64,000 bases of DNA. Origin: Mytilus californianus. Its lineage: Eukaryota > Mollusca > Bivalvia > Mytilida > Mytilidae. The DNA lies in contig NW_026262690.1 in NCBI RefSeq assembly GCF_021869535.1, forward strand, positions 65,745,995 to 65,809,994, read 5' to 3'. A program made the translations under genes and the position numbers. Of this stretch, positions 36,558-47,611 are shown one piece after another. The first letter of the stretch is position 1. The number at the start of each line of letters is the position of its first letter. Under the pieces are notes generated by a model that saw nothing but the letters and a program-made list of their open reading frames with translations, had not been told where the DNA came from and did not search any database.

Positions 36558-36709
36558 TAGTCAAAATAATTATGACGTCTTGCAAGACTATTTTAATTTT
36601 TTTTCTGTCTATCTATCTTCATATTTCCGCACTCAGTCACAACTTTGACTATTATGTGGCCAGAAAAAAGTTAAAATAGCCTTGCAAGACGTCATAAATT
36701 TTTGGACTA
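36558..36709. mobile_element. ~150-bp MITE with TA ends
   Basis: Left end TAGTCAAAATAATTATGACG, right end reverse-complemented TAGTCCAAAAATTTATGACG; both continue with TCTTGCAAG and CTATTTTAA, giving inverted repeats of about 40 bp. TA at each tip fits the TA duplication of Tc1/mariner-type elements. No protein. Confidence 0.75.
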
Positions 36710-36716
36710 ATCTTTT

Positions 36717-37181
36717 GGTGTAATACCACCATTGATTTTCCCCTATTAGTCTTTGTTAAATTTGCACTTTTCAAAAAATTGTGCAGAATTTATCTTTGTT
36801 TCAAATAAAGAAATACTTGGCATGAGTAAAGTTTGATCCTGTCCAGTACTATAGAAAAAATTTCACATAACATTTCATTGCATATAAGAAAATAACCATC
36901 ACTGGAAGTTAACCAATCAAATTTTCCCCCTTTTTTAACCTGTGTACAAGCTTTAGTAACCATGTAACCTCAAGTTTCCAAAATATTCTATAGAAACCCC
37001 AAATAAAAAAATAATGGTGCTTTGAAATACCCAAGATATATGTTTATGACCCAGAAATGTTTTACTGCAATGAAATGTAGGATCAATTACCTACAACTGT
37101 CAAATTCAAGGGAATATTTTTTTTCGACCTATTTTCGTATGCAACCGGATGTGACGTACTATGATTTGGTGGTATTACACC
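36717..37181. repeat. 465-bp TIR repeat, copy 1
   Basis: Ends GGTGTAATACCACCATTGAT and, reverse-complemented, GGTGTAATACCACCAAATCA. The left end resembles that of the 438-bp segment in the satellite (GGTTACAATACACCATTAG). Confidence 0.9.
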
Positions 37182-38081
37182 TAAAGAAGACTTTTTTGTT
37201 AAATAAATTGAATGGGACTTTTTTCCTTTGTAATACTGGTTATTTCTAGCATTCCTGTCAAGTTTTGTCATAATCAGTTCAATAGTTTGAGAAAAATCTA
37301 GTATAATGTAAGACGACATCTACAGCGATTCGAGCTAAATTTCTAATAATCCAAACCAAGCCGCATCATGATAGAATATAGTGTGGACCAATAAATGATC
37401 AAATATTTATCTCATCTGCCTACAAACAGTTGAATATGATACAAAAGATGACTTCAGGATGATAAATACTACTAATGGACCTCTTTGTCTTCCTTATAAG
37501 GTCTCTTTTGGTCCATTTATACCTCTCATTTCCTCAGAATTTCTACTTTATAGGCCAATAAATAAAAATTTTGGGGTAACTTTCACTCATTTATGATAGA
37601 AATGTTATAATAAATGATTAAATGAAGTTTTCAAGCTGAATGAACTATCCGTACAAAAGTTTACTGTCTCCAAGGAGGTTTCAATAAGTCCTTACGTAAA
37701 ACTTAAATTTACGCCGCGTTCCAGAGAGGGACATACAAAGCTTCTCTTTTGGTGAATAATTTGTTGTTACTGCTTTAAAAATAATTTCATTTACTTAAAA
37801 CTATATATTTATTAAAGTATTTCTTAGGAAAAATTTTCTAGTATAGCAGAATATAAGAAAAAAGGAGAAAAAGCTCCCCAAAACTCTAAGTATGGCTTAT
37901 TCTGTCAACTAATATTCATGGTAAAGTCCTATTTCAAGGAAATTTTCTCATAAAATGTGTTTTGGAGACTCAATCCACTCAGAATATTTCATTATTAGTA
38001 ATATTTCACTTAAATAGCAAGAAATTTTAACACATGAGAGTACTCACAAGGTCAAAGGTGCATGTACAGCTTCCCATATTA

Positions 38082-38546
38082 GGTGTAATACCACCATTGA
38101 TTTTCCCCTATTAGTCTTTGTTAAATTTGCACTTTTCAAAAAATTGTGCAGAATTTATCTTTGTTTCAAATAAAGAAATACTTGGCATGAGTAAAGTTTG
38201 ATCCTGTCCAGTACTATAGAAAAAATTTCACATAACATTTCATTGCATATAAGAAAATAACCATCACTGGAAGTTAACCAATCAAATTTTCCCCCTTTTT
38301 TAACCTGTGTACAAGCTTTAGTAACCATGTAACCTCAAGTTTCCAAAATATTCTATAGAAACCCCAAATAAAAAAATAATGGTGCTTTGAAATACCCAAG
38401 ATATATGTTTATGACCCAGAAATGTTTTACTGCAATGAAATGTAGGATCAATTACCTACAACTGTCAAATTCAAGGGAATATTTTTTTTCGACCTATTTT
38501 CGTATGCAACCGGATGTGACGTACTATGATTTGGTGGTATTACACC
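38082..38546. repeat. 465-bp TIR repeat, copy 2
   Basis: Same orientation as copy 1 and no difference found by eye. Perfect identity next to decayed elements suggests recent duplication or gene conversion. Confidence 0.9.
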
Positions 38547-38696
38547 TTTTGGCAAATATGGTCGTACAACAGGGGTTTAATTGTTACAATTTGCCGGATT
38601 TTCTATCCTTACGAACCCTGAAAAACTAACCAGGCCCGGTGATGAAAAATCTGTCTCCACTTTTTATCCCACCAGAAAATCAAAAGGTTGTCTCCT

Positions 38697-39026
38697 TATG
38701 GAGCTTCCATTTGATTTTTAGGGGGGGGGGGGGGGGGGAAGCTAGGATGAAATTTGTAAAAAAAGCAGGACAGGAGTTTTGAGTAGAAAAAACAGGCAGG
38801 ATGAGCAACATGGCAAAAAAAAAAAAGGCAGGATGACAATTTATGTAAAAAAAAAGTCAGGATAAACTAATAAAAAAAAAAGGCAGGATCGAATAGAGTT
38901 AAAAATATAAAGGCAGGACAGAGATTACAACTTAAAAAAAAAAAAAAGGCAGGACAACATTTTTCATCCTACCCCCCCCCCCCCCCCCCCCCCCCCCCCC
39001 ATAAAAATCAAATGGTAACTCCCTTA
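38697..39026. mobile_element. G-run/C-run MITE-like repeat with A-run core
   Basis: Left end TGGAGCTTCCATTTGATTTT followed by a G-run (38719-38738), right end a C-run (about 38971-39000) followed by ATAAAAATCAAATGGTAACT. The centre repeats GGCAGGA between A-runs (GCAGGACAGGAGTTTTGAGT and similar). Noncoding; a fragment of the same family is at 26180. Confidence 0.75.
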
Positions 39027-39039
39027 CACCTACATGACA

Positions 39040-39250
39040 AAAACATATACAAATATGGTATCATTGGACATTGCCAATGTGACGGCTCTTCAACAGAAAC
39101 TAAAGACGTAGAAGTTAACAACTATATAGGTCACCGTAGGCTCTTCAACAGAAACTAAAGACAGAATTTAACAACTATATAGGTCACCGTACAGATTTCA
39201 ACAATGGGCTAAAAAGCCAAACTGCGTAATAAGCTACAAAAGGCCAAAAT
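39040..39250 (+). repeat. Fragment of the GATGTGGTATGATTGC dispersed repeat
   Basis: Shares ATAGGTCACCGTA and TTCAACAATGGGC blocks; one internal block (GCTCTTCAACAGAAACTAAA) is duplicated in tandem at about 39085 and 39131. Confidence 0.7.
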
Positions 39251-39552
39251 AGATAGACGATATCTGACAAGGGTAGAAATGATCAGAATGTTGAAAAATA
39301 AAATCTACTGTCTATTTTAAATGGCATCAAAACTGGCAGCTGACTCATAGGAGTTGTTGCCTTAAATACAGATTTTTACCTTTTTATTTTCTTCATATTT
39401 CTTGAATTTGCCTTTTTATCTCTAAAACTGTAATATTTAAAGAGAAACTTACATTTGTAAATCTTATTAAAAAGTTATTGCTTTTCAATGATGATTTTGA
39501 TCCAGTTTTTGCAAAAACTTGGAAACTTTAAATCTTGGGTAAACTCCTTATA
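39251..39552. other. No gene seen
   Basis: AT-rich sequence between a dispersed repeat and the SINE. Confidence 0.45.
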
Positions 39553-39800
39553 TTATACTGCCTGGTCTCGTGGTAGCATGTTAACCTCAAGTGCAGAAGG
39601 TTGTTTATTTTGAACCCAACAGGGTAAAACCAAAGACTTTAAAGTTGGTATTTGCTGCTTCTCCCCTAAGCACGCAGTATTATTAAGGAGTAAGAGCAAA
39701 TACTGGTTTGTTCAGAGTCAGAATTATGTGTCAAGGTAAGGTGACATGTCTCTCTGAGAACTAGTGTAAGAGATAAATTAGTCCTTGTAAAAATTGTCTG
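39553..39800 (+). mobile_element. tRNA-derived SINE (degenerate)
   Basis: The head looks like a worn tRNA gene: CTCGTGGTAGCATG as box A and a weak GAACCCAACAG box B, about 35 bp apart. Behind it stand AAAGACTTTAAAGTTGGTAT and AAGAGCAAATACTGGTTTGT, body blocks of a SINE I recall from bivalves. Box B is damaged, so transcription is unlikely. Confidence 0.6.
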
Positions 39801-40377
39801 GTCAGACAAATATAACTAGTATAAAAAGTCCATGGAAGCAGAATTTACTAGTATATTTAGTCTGATGTCAGTAATTTATGTCCCCAGACTAATTTTCCTA
39901 GTCCAAGACATCACTATTCCTAGGTAAAAATGTCCAGTTTTTATACGGCCGCAAAAAATTTTTGCGGTCGTATATTGGTATGACATTGGCGTCTTCGTCC
40001 GAAGACGCATTGGTTTTCGCACAATAACTTTAGTTTAAGTGAATGGATCTATATGAAATTTTACCATAAGGTTCAATACCACAAAAGGAAGGTTCAGAAT
40101 TTTTGGGGTTATGGTACCAACAGTTAAGGAATTAGGGGCCAAAAAGGGGCCAAAAATAAGCATTTTGTAACTTCCAGACAATAACTTGTGTTTTAGTGTA
40201 TGGATCTCTCTGACATTGTACCACAAGGTTCCATATCACAAAGGGAATGCTGGGATTGATTTTGGGGGTAATTGCCTCAAAATTTTAGGAATTAGGGGCC
40301 AAAAAAGGGGCAAAAGCAAACATTTTTATACGACCGCAAAAATTGAAAATTTTTTGGTCGTATATTGGTATGACGTT

Positions 40378-40441
40378 GGCGTCGTCGTCAGCGTCGTCGT
40401 CGTCGTCGTCGTCGTCGTCTGGCGTCGTCCGGCGTCGTCCG
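40378..40441. repeat. (GTC)n microsatellite
   Basis: Near-perfect GTC triplets over about 60 bp. Frames reading poly-Asp or poly-Ser through it are artefacts of the triplet. Confidence 0.95.
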
Positions 40442-41049
40442 AAGACACATTGGTTTTCGCACTCTAACTTTAGTTTAAGTGAATGGATCTCCATGAAATT
40501 TTACCATAAGGTTCAATACCACGAAAGGAAGGTTGGGATTGATTTTGGGGGTTATGGTACCAACAGTTAAGGAATTAGGGGCCAAAAAGGGGCCAAAAAT
40601 AAGCATTTTTGTAATTCCAGACAATAACTTGTGTGTAAGTGTATGGATCTCTCTGACATTGTACCACAAGGTTCCATATCACAAAGGGAAGGCTGTAATT
40701 GATTTTGGGGGTAATTGCCTCAAAATTTTAGGAATTAGGGGCCAAAAAAGGGGCAAAAAACAAGCATTTTTCTAGTTTCATGACAATAACTTGTGTGTAA
40801 GTGTTTGGATATTTCTGAAATTGTACTACAAGGTTCCATATCACAAAGGGAAAGCTGGAATTGAGTTTGGGGGTAATTGCCTGAAACGTTTAGGAATTGG
40901 GGGCCAAAAAGGGGCCATAAATAAGCATTTTTCTAGTTTCCAGACAATAACTTGTGTTCAAGTGTATGGATCTCTCTGAAATTGTACTGCAACGTACCAT
41001 ACCACAAAGGGAAGGCTGGGATTGAGTTTGGGTGTGATGAATCATAAGG

Positions 41050-41125
41050 GGGTTCAAAAAATTTGGGGGGGGGGGGATTTTTTTTTTTTCTTTTTTTTTC
41101 TTTTTTCCTTTTTTTTTTCTTTTAA
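41050..41125. repeat. G-run followed by T-rich tract
   Basis: About a dozen G, then a long T tract broken by single C, at the junction between core monomers and the next arrays. Confidence 0.9.
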
Positions 41126-41229
41126 AATTTTCCATTTTAAGTTGGTTATTTCTGATTAATATTTAAAAGCAAATAATAATGATATGGTAGGAGTTACACA
41201 CCAAACAGGATGTGTAAATTATTATATAA

Positions 41230-41455
41230 TAAGTATTGTGCAATAGCAAGAAATTTTCAATTGCACAGTATTGCACAATAGCAAGAAATCTTCAATTGCA
41301 CAGTATTGCGCAATAGCAAGAAATCTTCAATTGCACAGTATTGCGCAATAGCAAGAAATATCCAATAGCACAATATTGCGCAATAGCAAGAAATTGTCAA
41401 TTGTACAGTATTGCACAATAGCAAGAAATATTCAATTGCACAGTATTGTGCAAAA
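41230..41455. repeat. 35-bp tandem repeat, about six copies
   Basis: Unit close to GCAATAGCAAGAAATCTTCA plus ATTGCACAGTATTGC. Adjacent, without spacers. Each unit includes ATTGC and GCAAT facing each other. Confidence 0.95.
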
Positions 41456-41499
41456 GAAGATACTTCGTATAAATTGCTTATTTCTTGATCAATTTCAAT

Positions 41500-43270
41500 G
41501 GGGTTTTATTCTTGAATTCTTGGGGTTCTTTAATATGCTGAATCTAACCGTGTATTAAGTTTTTGGATTTTGGGCCCCGTTTTTAAATTGGTCTACATTA
41601 AGGTCAAAAGGGTCCAAAATTAAACTTAGTTTGATTTTAACAAAAATTGAATTATTGGGGTTCTTTGATATGCCGAATCTAACCGTGTATTTAGATTCTT
41701 GATTATGGGCCCAGTTTTCAAGTTGGTCCAAATCGGGGTCCAAAATTAAACTTTGTTTGATTTCAACAAAAATTGATATATGGGGTTCTTTGATATGCTG
41801 AATCTAACCATGTATTTAGATTTTTGATTTTTGGGCCCCGTTATCAACTTTGTCCACATTGAGGTCAAAAGGGTCCAAAATTAAACTTTGTTTGATTTCA
41901 TCAAAAATTGAATTCTTGGGGTTCTTTGATATGCTGAATCTAACCATGTATTTAGATATTTTACTTGTGGACCCGCTATCAAATTGGTTCATATTGAGGT
42001 CAAAAGGGTCCAAAATTAAACTTTGTTTGATTTCATCAAAAATTGAATTATTGGGGTTCTTTGATATGCCAAATCTAACCGTGTATTTAGATTTTTAATT
42101 TTGGGTCCCGTTTTTAAATTGGTCTACATTAAGGTCCAAAGGGTCCAAAATTAAACTTAGTTTGATTTTAACAAAAATTGAATTCTTGGGGTTCTTTGAT
42201 ATGCTGAATCTAAACATGTGTTTAGAATTTTGATTATGGGCCCAGTTTTCAAGTTGGTCCAAGTTGGGGTCCAAAATTAAACTTTGTTTGATTTCAACAA
42301 AAATTGAATATATGGGGTTCTTTGATATGCTGAATCTAAACATGTACTTAGATTTTAGATTTTTGGCCCAGTTTTCAAGTTGGTCCAAATTGGGGTCCAA
42401 AATTAAACTTTGTTTGATTTCAACAAAAATTGAATATATGGGGTTCTTTGATATGCTGAATCTTACCATGTATTTAGATTTTTTATTTGTGGGCCCGCTA
42501 TCAAATTGGTTCATATTGAGGTCAAAAGGGTCCAAAATTAAACTTTGTTTGATTTCATCAAAAATTGAATTATTGGGGTTCTTTGATATGCCAAATCTAA
42601 CCGTGTATTTAGATTTTTAATTTTGGGTCCCGTTTTTTAAATTGGTCTACATTAAGGTCCAAAGGGTCCAAAATTAAACTTAGTTTGATTTTAACAAAAA
42701 TTGAATTTTTGGGGTTCTTTGATATGCTGAATCTAAACATGTGTTTAGATTTTTGATTATGGGACCAGTTTTCAAGTTGGTCCAAGTTGGGGTCCATAAT
42801 TAAACTTTGTTTGATTTCAACAAAAATTGAATATATGGGGTTCTTTGATATGCTGAATCTAAATATGTATTTAGATTTTTGATTTTTGGCCCAGTTTTCA
42901 AGTTGGTCCAAATTGGGGTCCAAAATTAAACTTTGTTTGATTTCAACAAAAATTGAATATATGGGGTTCTTTGATATGCTGAATCTTACCATGTATTTAG
43001 ATTTTTTATTTTGTAGGCCCGCTATCAAATTGGTTCATATTGTGGTCAAAAGGGTCCAAAATTAAACTTAGTTTGATTTTAATAAAAATTGAATTCTTGG
43101 GGTACTTTGATATGCTGAATCTAAACATGTGTTTAGATTTTTGATTATGGGACCAGTTTTCAAGTTTGTCCAAGTTGGGGTACAAAATTAAACTTTGTTT
43201 GATTTCAACAAAAATTGAATATATGGGGTTCTTTGATATGCTGAATCTAACCATGTATTTTGATTTTGGA
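41500..43270. repeat. ~125/135-bp tandem array with higher-order structure
   Basis: About fourteen monomers marked by GGGGTTCTTTGATATGC. Spacing alternates between about 125 and 136 bp, and a four-monomer block of about 522 bp seems to repeat (41918-42440 and 42440-42962). Because many spacings are multiples of three, minus-strand frames of up to 146 codons stay open with repeating RFSISKNP and DPNLDQLENW; there is no independent sign of coding. Confidence 0.9.
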
Positions 43271-43475
43271 CATTGGACCATAATAGGTAAATTAAAAAAA
43301 TTGAAGTTCTTAGACCACATTCTTTCTGTGTCAGAAACCTATGCTGTGTCAAATATTTAATCACAATCCAAATTCAGAGCTGTATCAAGCTTGAATGTTG
43401 TGTCCATACTTGCCCCAACTGTTCAGGGTTCGACCTCTGCGGTCGTATCAAGCTGCGCCCAGCGAAGCATTTTAT
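43271..43475 (+). repeat. 3' end of the GCGGTCGTAT family, copy 1
   Basis: From ATTGGACCATAATAGGTAAA to CTGCGGTCGTATCAAGCTGC. Nearly identical to 44173-44390. Confidence 0.9.
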
Positions 43476-44172
43476 TCTAGTTTCATGACAATTACTTGTG
43501 TGTAAGTGTATGGATCTTTCTGAAATTGTACTACCGTACAAGGTTCCATATCACAAAGGGAAAGCTGGAATTGAGATTGGGGGTAATTTCCCAAAACGTT
43601 TAGGAATAAGGGGCCAAAAAGGGGCTAAAAATAAGCATTTTTCTAGTTTCCAGACAATAACTTGTGTTCAAGTATATGGATCTCTCTGAAATTGTACTGC
43701 AAGGTACCATACCACAAAGGGAAGGCTGGGATTGATTTTGGGGGTAACTGCCTTAAAATATTAGGAATTAGGGGCCAAAAAGGGGCAAAAAACAAGCCTT
43801 TTTCTAGTTTCAGGACAATAACTTGTGTGTAAGTGTATGAATCTTTATGAAATTGTACTACAAGGTTCCATATCTCAAAGGGAAAGCTGGGTTTGAGTTT
43901 GGGGGTAATTGCCCTAAACGTTTAGGAATTTGGGGCAAAAAAGGGGCAAAAAAACAAGCATTTTTCTAGTTTCCAGACAATAACTTGTGTTCAAGTGTAT
44001 GGATCTTTCTGAAATTGTTTTGCAAGGTACCATACTACCTTTTGGTCCCGTTTTCAAATTGGTCTACATTAAGGTCCAAAGGGTTCAAAATTAAACGTAG
44101 TTTGATTTTAACAAAAATTGAATTCTTGGGGTTCTTTAATATGCTGAATCTAACCGTGTATGTATTTAGATT

Positions 44173-44390
44173 TTGGATATTGGACCATAATAGGTAAATT
44201 AAAAAATTTTAAGTTCTTAGACCACATTCATTCTGTGTCAGAAACCTATGCTGTGTCAAATATTTAATCACAATCCAAATTCAGAGCTGTATCAAGCTTG
44301 AATGTTGTGTCCATACTTGCCCCAACTGTTCAGGGTTCTAACTCTGCGGTCGTATCAAGCTGCACCCAGCGGAGCATTTTATTCTAATAC
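44173..44390 (+). repeat. 3' end of the GCGGTCGTAT family, copy 2
   Basis: Second copy, with AGCGGAGC for AGCGAAGC near the tail and only a few other changes. Preceded by one ~130-bp monomer, as in copy 1. Confidence 0.9.
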
Positions 44391-45115
44391 TGTATGCAAC
44401 ATGTCAAGTATATTTGGTGTATGAAAATTTTTAAGGATGTACATGTTAGTCTGGCATGTTTTATTCGACCTTGACCTCATTTTTATGGTTCATTGCTCAA
44501 TGTTATTTTTTTGTTTTTTGGTCAGTTTTTCTATCTTCTTATTTTCAAATTAGCAATAGGTCAACTATATTTGGTGTATGGAATGATAGTAAGGTGCATA
44601 TCATGATATGTTTGACTGAGAAGTTTCGTCTTACCTTGACTTTATTTTCATAGTACATTGGACAATGTTTAGTTTTTGTGGTTTGGTCTATTTTTCGGAT
44701 ACTGTAAGCAATAAGGCCCCTATATTTGGTGAATGGAATGATTGTAAGATGCACATGTCTGTCTGGCATGTTTTATATGACCTTGACCTCATTTTCATGG
44801 TTCATTGGTCAATGAAAAGTTTGCATTGTTTTGTCAGTTTATCATATGCTTTAAGCAACAGGTAAATTATATTTGGCGGATGTAACGATTGTAAGGTGTG
44901 CATGTCTGTCTGGCAGATTTATATAACCATGACCGTATTTTATGGTTCTTTGGTCAATGCTAAGTTTTCTTGGTTTTTTCTTTTTATCAGATATTATAAG
45001 CATATGTCTACTTGTAAGTGTATGGAATGACTGCAAGGTGTCATATAAAAATAAGAAGTTGTCTGTCTGCCAAGGTTAATATTACTGTGACCTCATTTTC
45101 ATAGAATATTGATAA
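44391..45115 (-). repeat. ~165-bp core monomers of the pearl-like family, inverted
   Basis: Four to five diverged monomers with CCTTGACCTCATTTTCATGG and TATATTTGGTGTATGGAA, the reverse complement of the core at 21480-22195. The flanking start and hairpin end of a full element were not found. Confidence 0.75.
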
Positions 45116-45372
45116 TATTAAACAAAAAAAATGATGAGCATGACAAGATATACAAATGATCCAAAATTGTCAGTTGCCTACTAATTATGTAATAGTAGTT
45201 ATTGTCATTAAATGATAATGTTTACCCTTTTATGTGTAGGGCAAGAACATTAAAGATAAAGGGAAACTATAAACAAAAGAGATTATCAACAAAAATAGAT
45301 TTCAGACGTCAACAAAGCCTAAATGGTAAGTCCACTTCTATAAAAGTTATTGCCCTTGAATAATGATTATTA

Positions 45373-46420
45373 TGAAAATAAGATGTGGTATGGTAAATGA
45401 GAAAACTATCCACCAGAGTTCAATTAAGTGGATGAAAGCAATGCAATTACTTATTAGAGGCCAATGATGACCTGTAAATAATGAGAAAACCCATAACCTA
45501 TACATGATATAGTCATCTATAAAAGACACCACAAACAAAATTTGGAACAAAACATCAATTCAAACTTCAAATATACCAGACTAATTCATAAAAATGAACA
45601 AGTTATGAAAAAACAAATATGACGGACGTGAACCAACATCAACCACTGAACTATGTACAGGCTCCTGATTTCGGACAGGCAAAATATGGCAGGGTTGATA
45701 TGAAAATAAGAAGCGGTATGATTGCCATTGAGACTTTTCTCCAATAAGGATAAAATGACATGAAATTTAACAAAATTAGTTCACTGTACAGCCTTCGACA
45801 ATGAGCAAACCCTATACTGCATAGTAATCTATAAAAGGCCATGAAATTCAAAAAAACAAATGTAAAACAATTCAAAAAGGGCATGGCGTCATTTAAAAAG
45901 GGCATAATGTCTATCCATACTAAACATGCTTGGGGGATACACCACAAAGGCGAAAGCTAAGTGCCTGATTTTTGCACAAAACAATAAACAAAAAACAAAT
46001 ATGATATATAGCAACAATTGACAACCACTGAATAATAGACCCCTGACTTGGGACAGACACTTACAAAATGTGTCATGGTTTAACATGTTTGCTGGCACCA
46101 AATCCCCCTCTAATTAAGGACAGTGGTGTAAGTGTCAGTTGAATATAAAAACTATAAAATCAGTTGAAAAGGGCTTTTTTCTGCTCTTGGGTCAGGTTAT
46201 TTTTATACATTCCCGTTTTCATTCTCAATTTTATTAACTCATTAGAATGCAACAAAGCAGAAAAACAGCTACCAAAAACACAGACCGGATGTGGCTGGAC
46301 ATTTATTCTTTCCCTGTAACAAAAAAGACTCAACATACAGATCTATTAGTACTCACAGTTACTGACAGCTAATTCATAGCAAATATCAACTAATAAAATA
46401 AACATTTTGTGAGCACCCAT
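45373..46420 (+). repeat. Two copies of the GATGTGGTATGATTGC dispersed repeat in tandem
   Basis: First copy about 45373-45695 (AGATGTGGTATGG, CAACCACTGAACTATG, CAGGCTCCTGATTTCGGACA). Second about 45695-46420, with the long 3' part (GGACAGTGGTGTAAG, CAGTTACTGACAGCTA) also found at 22196-22765. Small minus-strand frames at 45347-46101 are inside the repeats. Confidence 0.75.
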
Positions 46421-47611
46421 CCCACCCCTAACCTAGGACAGTGGTTTTAATAACAGCACAACCTTTGAACAAACTGTAAAAATTTGTTGCAATTGGGTTA
46501 ACTCAAAAGACTGCAACAAGGCACAAAAGCAACTAATATGAAAACCATAGACACAAAGCACTGAAATAAGAGTACTTACAATTTTAAATATTCAAATGAA
46601 AGTTTTATCAAAATGTACATAAACATGATAAAGAAGCCATTTTATTGCTGTATTTCTCTTCATTTATAATTTTTGAGTTTTGTGTATTTGTAGGTCAGAC
46701 ATCTTGGTTTTCATGATCATCATTCAACAGGTCAATACTGAACAGAAAACTTAAAGTTGATATTTTTCTATATAGTGTGACTTTTTTATTAATTTGAAAT
46801 GGAATGTGTTTTTTTCCTACATAAGAAAGAGGAAATTTCAACATAATGACTATAAACAAAAAGGAGTCATATTATCATGATCATAGATGCACAAGAACTA
46901 AATCATGTAAATGCAACAACGTAATTATCAATTGAAAGAAGGGAGGAATGAAAAAATATATTAGTAATTTGTTGTCCAAATGAACTTGCTTTGTCCACTC
47001 ATTTAAATCACTCCATCCAATAAAGATGTACGGAGGAGGATTTTTGAAGAACAGATTGCAAAAATGTTTTGTCTAAGAATTGTAGGAATATTCTAGTGGA
47101 TGAAATAATTTATTTACTTGACTCTTATGTAGTGGACTGAATAATTGTACATAGCAAGCTGAAACAAGAAAACTAAAACTTAACAGGAAAAGTGTTAATT
47201 TTATAAATTTGCAAATATAAACGTAATATTATGAACACCACAAAGGTATAAGATTCAAATTGTTTGCATATTCATGTATTGCAATGGAACTATAACAAAG
47301 AAAACTTTACCTCATTAAAAGAGTAAACTATTAACTGTGCTTTGTCAATTTATTCAGTCAGAATATGAAATATTTTTTTCAGTTCTATTTTTCATAATAA
47401 AACAAACAAGACAAAGATTTCAAATCAATATTTTTTTCTTTTATTAAGACATGTCATCATTTTATTTCAGTTAAAGGATTTGATTTTTTTAACTTTAAAT
47501 ATTATTATACTTTCCAAAATAATAATAATCTTTATTGTCATATAAACAAATTAAAAACATGTTTGTGACAAAATGAAAAAACCCAAAATACACTAATATT
47601 TATATTATAAA
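46421..47611. other. No gene seen
   Basis: AT-rich; its first ~150 bp repeat part of the preceding family (ACCTAGGACAGTGG). The remainder up to the right terminal repeat shows no frame or repeat that I recognise. Confidence 0.5.

Larger units (their letters stand above)
36717..38546. mobile_element. Composite-like element: two identical 465-bp TIR repeats around 900 bp
   Basis: Two direct copies (36717-37181 and 38082-38546) appear identical at every base read. Each has inverted ends GGTGTAATACCACCA and TGGTGGTATTACACC. TTTT lies just outside the pair (36713-36716 and 38547-38550), or CTTTTGG counting neighbours, while the inner flanks (TAAA and ATTA) do not match. The pair with its 900-bp centre may therefore have moved as one unit. 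The centre shows no coding frame. An LTR-retrotransposon reading is possible since TG and CA can be placed at the ends, but no primer-binding site or polypurine tract was seen. Confidence 0.65.
39940..44390 (+). mobile_element. Large tandem-core repeat complex (GCGGTCGTAT family, HINE-like)
   Basis: Begins with a hairpin (ACGGCCGCAAAAA pairing TTTTTGCGGTCGT, about 39941-39971), repeats that tip at about 40329-40363, carries a GTC microsatellite, and then ~160-bp core monomers (AATAACTTGTGTGTAAGTGT, CACAAAGGGAAGGCTGGGAT, GGAATTAGGGGCCAAAAA). The core is interrupted by a 35-bp array and a ~130-bp array. Two 3' ends, each with CTGCGGTCGTATCAAGCTGC and a GAGCATTTTATTC-like tail, lie at about 43475 and 44390, so at least two copies are nested or duplicated. 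It is noncoding. The layout resembles bivalve pearl/Helitron-like elements. Confidence 0.55.

Noticed and set aside
39553..39630. tRNA gene
   Set aside because: Box A and B are damaged, no cloverleaf could be drawn, and a SINE body follows.
40285..40494. Poly-Asp / poly-Ser frames across the GTC run
   Set aside because: Triplet microsatellite artefact with no conserved flanking domain.
41230..41455. CRISPR-like array of 35-bp repeats
   Set aside because: Units are directly adjacent without spacers, and the sequence is eukaryotic.
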